Program-made: the position numbers and the translations under genes | In this document: positions 57,454-64,000 of the stretch, one piece after another | How positions within the stretch are numbered: position 1 is the first letter of the stretch | Layout: every line of letters starts with the position of its first letter | NCBI GenBank assembly: GCA_963819645.1 | Contig: CAWFWZ010000001.1 | Location: 1,116,001-1,180,000, forward strand | Direction of reading: 5' to 3' | Source: CAVVDY01 sp963819645 | GTDB lineage: Bacteria; Acidobacteriota; Terriglobia; Terriglobales; Acidobacteriaceae | DNA length: 64,000 nucleotides | Notes under the pieces: model-generated | Databases searched by the model: none | What the model was told of the DNA's origin: nothing | What the model saw: only the letters and a program-made list of their open reading frames with translations

Positions 57454-60400
57454 GTGCAAATTTCGCCATCGAGTTGGACTAACGTCGGTATTCAGCGATC
57501 GTTCGCGCTCTTCATGGCTTTCTCGTTCTTCTTCCCAATCTCGGCCCGGGCAGTCGATCCTGCGCGGCACATTTCGCAATACGGACACAAGGCATGGAGA
57601 ATCCAAGACGGATTTTTTGATGGTGCTCCCTACTCCGTCGCGCAGACCACTGACGGCTATGTCTGGATTGGCACCTCAAATAGCCCGTGGCGGTTTGATG
57701 GGGTTCGGTTCGTTCAGTGGACGCCACCGCCCGGAAAGCAGTTGTTGTCTTCTGTTGTTGGTCAGGTTTTTGCTGCGCGAGATGGGAGTCTGTGGATCGG
57801 GACGACCCGTGATGGCTTGAGTCATTGGACCAACCAGAGCCTAATCAATTACTCCTCGGCTGCGAACGCCTCCATCATTCCCTTCTTTGAAGAGGAGAAC
57901 GGGACCATCTGGTTCTTGCGTGCAGGAAACCCGGATGAAACTGGCCCACTTTGTCGGGTCAAGGGCACGGATAAGCAGTGTTACGGGAAAGCTGATGGAA
58001 TCCCTGAGGATCGATACAGCGCAGCGGAACGTGACTTGGCGGGAAATTTTTGGCTGGGTGGCGAGACTAGCCTGACCCGCTGGAAACCTGGTTCATCGCA
58101 GACGTATTACCAGAGTGTACTGAAGTCGAGTGCAGGCCAACAGGGAGTGGCCGCCATTGCGTCCAGACCTGATGGCTCGCTGTGGGTGGGAATGAATCGT
58201 TCTGGTCCCGGTTTAGGATTGCAGCAGTTTTCGGAAGGCGTATCGAAGCCGTTTGCCGTGCCCGGGTTCGATAGCAGCAATCTACGCGTTTACAGATTGT
58301 TGATCGACCGCCAAAATGCTCTCTGGGTTGGAACCATTGGGCAAGGCGTCTACCGCATTTATGGCGAGCACGTCGACCATTTTGGCAGTTCCGATGGACT
58401 GTCAGGCGACGTGATCTACAGATTCTTTGAGGACAGAGAAGGCAATCTGTGGGTCGTGACAGACAAGGGCCTGGACTGCTTCCGGGACTTGCCGATCGCG
58501 ACTTTCTCGACCCGCGAAGGGCTAACCGCTTCAACGGTTAATTCGGTCCAAGCCATGCGCGGTGGCGCGATTTGGATCGGGGGCGACAACGGCTTGGACA
58601 TTCTTGGTCGAGATGTTGATCAAGACCTTGTGCGCCCCCTTCAGACAGAAGAAGGGCTTGCGCGGTATTCAAATTACATCGCTCTTCGAAGATCATGCCG
58701 GCCAGCATTGGGTAGGTATTGATAACACACTGACCCTATACGAAAACGGAACATTCACGAGAATTCCCAGGCGGGACCGCAAGCCAACGGGAGTCATATA
58801 TGGGATTACTGAGGATGTCGACAACAATCTCTGGGTCTTGAGCGTGGGACCTCCGAAGGTTCTCATTCGTATCTTCGATCGGAAGATCCAGGAAGAGGTG
58901 CCCACGCCGCAGATACCGGCGCCCAGCGTGATTGTGGCCGACCCGCGGGGCGGTATCTGGCTTGGTCTGCTCAGTGGCGATCTGGCGCACTATCAGCAAG
59001 GGCGTGTTGAGACTTTCCGTTTCGAACATCCCCCGCATTCTCGCGTAAACCAGGTTGTGCTGAGTGCTGATGGTTCGGTATTGGCAGCGACGAGCTATGG
59101 ACTCATACGCTGGTTGAACGGAAAGCAAGAGATAATGAGTGCCCGGAACGGTCTTCCCTGCGACGCTGTAAATGGTCTTGTGGAGGACGGTAGCGGCGCC
59201 GTTTGGCTATACATGCAATGCGGGCTGGCGGAAGTCGCGAGAAGTGACCTCCAAAGATGGTGGGCGACGCCTGATGCCACGTTACGGCCACGAGTGTTTG
59301 ACGTATTCGACGGCGCACAACCTGGAATGCCGGCTCCTTTCGAGAGCGGAGCGGTAAGAACTCTGGATGGTCGCTTGTGGTTTGTCAACGGCTCTACGTT
59401 GCAAATGATTAACCCAGCCCATCTGGCTGGCAACTTGATAGCACCGCCCGTGCACGTGGAACAGGTCATAGCCGACCGTAAACCTTATTCGTCGCAGGGC
59501 GATGTTCGCCTTCCCGCCCGCACGCGTGATGTGGAAATTGACTATACCGCGCTGAGTTTTGCCGTCCCGCAGAAAGTCAGATTTCGATACAGGTTGGAGG
59601 GCCGCGATAGGGACTGGCAGGACCCAGGAACGCGGCGTCAGGCTTTTTATACGGATCTGCGCCCGGGATCGTATCGATTTCACGTGATCGCTTGCAACAA
59701 TGACGGCTTATGGAACGAAACCGGGGCGACTCTGGACTTCGCCATCCTTCCGGCGTATTACCAGACGCTGTGGTTTCGCGCCATCTGCGCCAGCGCCTTT
59801 CTCCTTTTGCTGTGGGTGGCGTATCGGACTGCGCGTGCGACAGATTGCAAAGGCGATCGATGCGTGCGCTTCGACGAGCGATTGGCCGAACGCACTCGCA
59901 TCGCGCGCGACCTCCACGACACGTTTCTCCAGACCATCCAGGGCAGTAAGTTGGTCGTAGATGCTGCGTTGAAGCATTCCGCCGATCCCTCACGAATGCG
60001 TGGAGCCCTTGACCAGTTGTCGATCTGGCTGGAGCGGGCAACGGAAGAAGGCCGAGCAGCTCTGAACTCCTTGCGCACCTCGACCACAGAGGCTAACGAT
60101 CTTGCGGATGCCTTCCGGCGAGCAATAGAGGAATGCCGAATCGAGAACGCCATGGAATCCTCGTTTTCAGTGGTTGGCGAAACAAGGGAGATGCATCCCA
60201 TCGTTCGCGATGAAGTCTACCGCATTGGCTATGAAGCGATCAGGAACGCATGCGTACACTCGCAGGCGAGCAAATTGCAAGTCACTCTTACCTACAGTGA
60301 AGAACTTGGCGTGTGCGTAGTCGACAACGGCGTCGGCATGGATACCTTGGTTACCGACCATGGCAAGGATGGACACTTTGGTCTAAAGGGAATGCGCGAG

Positions 60401-60538
60401 CGGGCGAACCGCATTGCCGGCAAGCTCACCGTCACCAGTTCTCCGGCGTCAGGGACCGAGGTTAAGCTGGTTGTCCCGGGCAAAATAATCTATCGGAAGA
60501 TGACTTCAGATCCCGAACCGCCGCGCAATAGCAGCTAA
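57454..60538 (+). pseudogene. Propeller-domain sensor histidine kinase, one frameshift
   Basis: Signal or TM start (FALFMAFSFFFPISARAV), then two-component regulator propeller repeats (GYVWIGTSNSPWRFDGVRFV, ALWVGTIGQGVYR, NLWVVTDKGLDCFRD). A shift near 58660 separates this from GIQITSLFEDHAGQHWVGID and the remaining propeller, the Y_Y_Y domain (FRYRLEGRDRDWQDPG), a TM helix (AICASAFLLLLWVAYRT), HisKA_3 (RIARDLHDTFLQTIQG, His in LHD) and HATPase (IRNACVHS, VVDNGVGM, GHFGLKGMRERA). It senses a periplasmic signal and should phosphorylate the upstream regulator. One shift in 3.1 kb could be a base-call error. Confidence 0.85.
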
Positions 60539-60585
60539 ATCGAACCGGGACACTGGGACGAGTCTAGCTTCCGGTATATATTTCG

Positions 60586-60837
60586 TCAGACCAATGACCG
60601 AAATCGTGAATTGACGCTCACGCGGTGCCCACGTGCAATCCGCACCGCGGCCTGGATATCAGCGGACGTTTCACAGACTGCAAATAAAACCGGCTGATTC
60701 TGCACGCCTCCGTTCCATATCTGCCGCGTGCGCGCGTAATCGTCGTCGCCGTGCAATACGACTCTTCCTTGCATCGCAGTCCGCAGTTCACAGGCCGCAG
60801 CTAATTCCGATCCAGCATGTATCTTTGCTACGCTCAC
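60586..60837 (-). pseudogene. FAD-binding oxidoreductase, N-terminal fragment
   Basis: A GTG start at 60837 follows AAAAGGAGC. The text QGRVVLHGDDDYARTRQIWN, GGVQNQPVLFAVCETSADIQ and AAVRIARGH is the start of an FAD/BBE-type oxidoreductase. It ends after about 80 residues, before the FAD-attachment His region, so it is a truncated remnant. Confidence 0.6.
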
Positions 60838-61412
60838 CGATTTGCTCCTTTTCACGATATGAATGCCGCCAACTCAGAAACCTGAGCGCTATGTTCAGTT
60901 CGATCAGATGTGGCGTCACCGAAGCCGATGTGTTCAAAACGGCTACGGTGTGTACGATCTGACCGTGAATGCATGGGCGAAGCCACTGGTCTTCGCGTAC
61001 ACGTGTTCACCATCGGGATGGGCAATCCAGAAAGAGGTGTGTCAGCTTCCGAAAGTGGGCTTTTGGGGAGAGTAGGTTTTGAGCCTGGACAAGAGCGTGC
61101 GGCATCAGATTTCTATGCGGCCATGCCGTCGCTCGGATAGTAAATGAGCCAGGAATCTACCCAAAAACTAGAAAGATTCTACAAACGACCTTCAACGACG
61201 AGACCCTCATCGCTCGTCGACGTCGAGGAGATGTCAGCGACGAAAGGAAAGTTGCTGGTTCCCGCGGTTAGGGAAGTCAATCTCGCGCTGTTGCTTTCCA
61301 ATCACACCGCCAGTTGGCGAGATTCTTTTGGTAGCAAACGAAAAAGATCAGTGCAGGGACGGTTGCGCTTTGTCATTTCGGTGAGTCAGCAGAATTTGAG
61401 CTGCTAGATCCG
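60838..61412. other. Upstream region of AraC gene
   Basis: No confident gene. A frame from 61144 (MSQESTQKLERFYKRPSTTR) may be the out-of-frame N-terminal part of the AraC-type regulator that follows. Confidence 0.4.
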
Positions 61413-62036
61413 GTGGACTGCGCTGTCGTCCTTTTACGCAATGAAGCTCTTGAGCAAGTTCGAGGAGAGACTCGGCAGTGCTTGGGGGAGTACTTACAAG
61501 CACAACCTGCACTCGAGGATCCGACTCTGCGAGAGCTCATGCAGGTCTTGCATCGCGAAAAGCGTGATGGCTTCCCAAACGGCCCGTTCTTTCTGGACGG
61601 CGTAGCAACTGCCCTAGCTAGCTATCTTGTGCGCCAATACTCCAGTACTTCTCGGCGGGAACAGAAGTTCACCGGCGGGATGTCGCCATCGATGCTGCGT
61701 CGATCGATCGAATTAATGGACGCGCAGCTGGATGGAACTCTCCGGTTAAGTGAACTGGCCCGCGAAGTCGGACTGAGTACATCGCATTTCGTCCGCAGTT
61801 TCCGCCAGACCACAGGCAAGACTCCTTATCAATACCTTCTTCTTCGACGCGTGGAGCGAGCGCGATTTGCGATGCAGGATCGCCGCGCATCGCTGGCCGA
61901 GGTGGCTCTAGTGAGCGGCTTTGCCGATCAGCATCATTTGGCTCGTGTTTTTCGGCGTGTTACCGGGCTAACGCCGAGCAATTACCGGGTCATGGTGTGC
62001 ACTGCCCATCAGAGGTCTACAGCGATCGGCGAGTAA
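61413..62036 (+). CDS. AraC-family transcriptional regulator
   Basis: The C-terminal domain has two helix-turn-helix motifs (LRLSELAREVGLSTSHFVRS, FRQTTGKTPYQYLL; then AEVALVSGFADQHHLARVFR, VTGLTPSNYR), the classical AraC/XylS DNA-binding unit. The N-terminal about 100 residues (VVLLRNEALEQVRGETRQCL) match the effector part of short AraC regulators, but the true start is probably further upstream (about 61144) in another frame, so a shift around 61400 is possible. GTG at 61413 is the first start codon of this frame. Confidence 0.8.
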   Translation: MDCAVVLLRNEALEQVRGETRQCLGEYLQAQPALEDPTLRELMQVLHREKRDGFPNGPFFLDGVATALASYLVRQYSSTSRREQKFTGGMSPSMLRRSIELMDAQLDGTLRLSELAREVGLSTSHFVRSFRQTTGKTPYQYLLLRRVERARFAMQDRRASLAEVALVSGFADQHHLARVFRRVTGLTPSNYRVMVCTAHQRSTAIGE

Positions 62037-62159
62037 CCCCTCAGAACGCCGATCGTCGAAAGAGTTCGAGTTGGCCTGCACTTGATGTTCCGACCACGCC
62101 TTCCCGCCACACAAACCACTCCGGTTTTCACCACCGCGAACAAGCCCTCGCATGGCGCG

Positions 62160-62792
62160 ATGACACTCTTCTCATATCAAACCATGTCAGCTTTCGGAAA
62201 CCTGGCTAACAGTAATTGCTACTGCATAGCGGGGGATGCCGGCACCTGGAAGGACGAGGGTGGCCTGCCGACCACCACAGGCTACTTCCCGAAGGCCCCG
62301 ATCCAGCGGCTGCCCGCCGTCCTGCTCCAGTTGTCGGGGGCACAACCGTTCTCCGCGGGTTCTGTCACCGTTACAAACATGGCCTGCACCTACCCGCAAG
62401 GAGAGTCATTCAGCGTCAGCAACTGGTGCCAGCTTGGTTGGGGTGGCAACGCCGGACCAAACCCAACCTTTTTCGCGATTGACAATTCGGGGACGACTTT
62501 GTGGTACATCCAGGCTTCTCTAAATCCTACGTCTAATCAGTACCAATGCTCCGGGGCTTGGCAAAAGGCCTGCCAATTGACATCCGGTGAAAATGCGGTT
62601 GCTTTTGCCACTCCATCCCCCAATTTGGGCCCGACCCTCGTCGCCATGCAGGATGTGGATTACACAGTAAAGATTCTGGCTGTGGGCACAGACTCGAACC
62701 TCTACCTGTCGGGGGCACCTATACGGGCAACAACTATTCTGATGCCACGTTTAACGATCCGGTGCCCATAGCTCCCCGTCCTGCCACAAACT
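62160..62792 (+). pseudogene. Unrecognised protein, one frameshift
   Basis: From ATG 62160 the frame reads MTLFSYQTMSAFGNLANSNC, YCIAGDAGTWKDEGGLPTTT, AVLLQLSGAQPFSAGSVTVT and LAVGTDSNLYLSGG. A shift near 62715 restores YTGNNYSDATFNDPVPIAPR and a stop at 62792. Polar, Gly/Ser/Asn rich with several Cys; no signal peptide seen. Family unknown. Confidence 0.45.
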
Positions 62793-62822
62793 AAGCTCAC
62801 TTTCTTTTCTACTCTTCTCAAG

Positions 62823-64000
62823 AATAACTACAGCGCCTCGCAACTAACGTTGCCAAAGCTTCCCCCGAAGCAAGTAACTGTGGCGAGCGGAATCGGGGGA
62901 GCGGCTTCGCGCACAGCCTCCGACACTGCAGTGACCACTCTAGTAACCAACTGGAAGGCAAGTTCGAATCCGGCATCCAGCCTCCAGCAGGAGCAACTAG
63001 CGTCCACCGCCAACGCGGCACTGCTGCCCGTGGCCGGCCTGGCGACGGAACTGCTCCCCTACGCCAAGCTGGCGGTGAACAGCGTATTGGGCATGGTAGC
63101 CGCGGATTTCAACACACTGGAAGATACCTTTACAACCACGAACCTGAATATCCCGTTTGTGTCGCAACTTTACAATCTTGTTTTCCAGCAGCCGCAACAG
63201 CAGCCGATGACGGTGCTTGACCTGATCTGCGCCGGCATCGCCATCCCAGCGGTGACGGCATATGAGGAGATCACTGGCGGCCAGAAGCCTTTTCCAAGTG
63301 GAACGGCCGATGACTTTACGGCCGTATTCACCGCTGATAACCTCTTGGCACTATGGGGTCTGGCGGAATCGGGGTGGAAGCAGCAAGTTATGGCATCCAA
63401 CTCGAACGCGGTCGCGGTCCTGCAAAATGCGGCGGCTTTGTTAGGCTTGGGCGGCGCGCTGCCGCGTGCGGATCTGGATGCGATCCTGGATAGCGCGGCT
63501 ATTGCCAACCTGTCTGCCGGGCCCCCATCCTTCGTCCTGAGTGTGGCGAGCATTGCATCATCGCTGGCACTCTTCGCGAGCTCGGCTTGTAGCGAAATTG
63601 CGACGCTGCTGCAGAATCCGTCAAGCAATGCGCCTACTGACTCCGCGTTGGCGGCGTTCATCGTGAGCGGCGCCCAGTTTGGCATCGACACTCTATTCAC
63701 TTGCATACCGACGACCGCCAAAGTACTGCGGCTGGATGGCGACGGCGGCATTTGCATGGATATGGCCTTGTCGAGTGTTTCCGCCGCTCTTTCGGCGCTG
63801 TCTGATGCAACGCCACCAGTAGTCCCGCCGATCGCACTTGGGGGCGATGTGCTTTCGCTGGTCGCGGCAATTGGGCACGTCGGGCTGTTAAGTGGAATGG
63901 CGGGAGCCGAAGAGACCTACGGTGGAACGGTTGTGGTCTCAATGCTGCTGGATTACATGAGTGACGAATATAACCTGCTTGAGGCGGCCAACGCCGCGGC
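62823..64000 (+). CDS. Unrecognised protein, partial at window end
   Basis: One plus-strand frame stays open from 62823 to the window edge: YSASQLTLPKLPPKQVTVAS, LLPVAGLATELLPYAKLAVN, QQQPMTVLDLICAGIAIPAV, GGICMDMALSSVSAALSALS. It is rich in Ala, Leu, Ser and Val with amphipathic, perhaps membrane-active, helices. No ATG at the 5' end; TTG at 62850 or GTG about 62878 could start it, or a frameshift hides the start. No known family recognised. Confidence 0.5.

Overview
The window looks like part of an Acidobacteriota chromosome (order not determinable by eye). The clues are OmpR-type winged helix-Ser/Thr kinase fusions, an ECF sigma factor overlapping a kinase-PD40 propeller gene, GloVer-repeat and YVTN/BNR/putative-Ig secreted proteins, and a propeller-domain histidine kinase. 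This is inferred from family content; no rRNA is present.

Layout. (1) 1-380: a 232-bp tandem duplication carrying a truncated and an intact tRNA-Ser(GCT). (2) 359-46984: a putative 46.6-kb genomic island. The 3' end of the tRNA is repeated directly at 359-380 and 46964-46984 (22 against 21 nt, differing only in C-run length), and a tyrosine integrase gene lies beside the tRNA. A diverged second right end at 37026-37339 suggests a nested or tandem island. (3) Inside, 1.8-8.7 kb: a conserved hypothetical gene, a PD-(D/E)XK-like nuclease, a frameshifted metallo-beta-lactamase-fold hydrolase, and a deletion-joined wreck of a DUF2779 nuclease and a double-actin Hsp70-like ATPase. (4) 9.28-16.48 kb: two 3-kb inverted arms, each with a broken serine recombinase, a small Cys-rich ORF, a phage virion-protein fragment and non-coding repeats, around an intact DUF433/DUF5615 toxin-antitoxin pair. 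A third partial copy lies at 37.34-38.42 kb. (5) 16.7-22.3 kb: a Cys/His hydrolase-like protein, a kinase-TPR protein, a 91-aa possible RiPP precursor, YcaO and TfuA. This is the best candidate for an undescribed system. (6) 23-29.3 kb: a decayed GloVer protein and an ECF sigma/kinase pair bracketed by two paralogous secreted proteins. (7) 29.4-36.8 kb: an array of winged helix-kinase paralogues with different C-termini (TM plus TolB-like, FHA, TM), plus remnants. (8) 39.1-46.3 kb: two secreted proteins, one of 2100 aa.

After attR come a conserved hypothetical gene flanked by short repeats, a 1142-aa secreted BNR protein, small HTH genes, an exported PadR-like protein, cytochrome P460, an alpha/beta hydrolase, a NarL-type response regulator followed by a propeller histidine kinase, an AraC regulator, and an unrecognised gene running off the window.

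Single-nucleotide frameshifts break many otherwise conserved genes both inside and outside the island, while other long genes are intact. Some are certainly decay (deletion joins, different lesions in the two recombinase copies); others could be sequencing errors. All calls come from reading the sequence and translations, without database searches.
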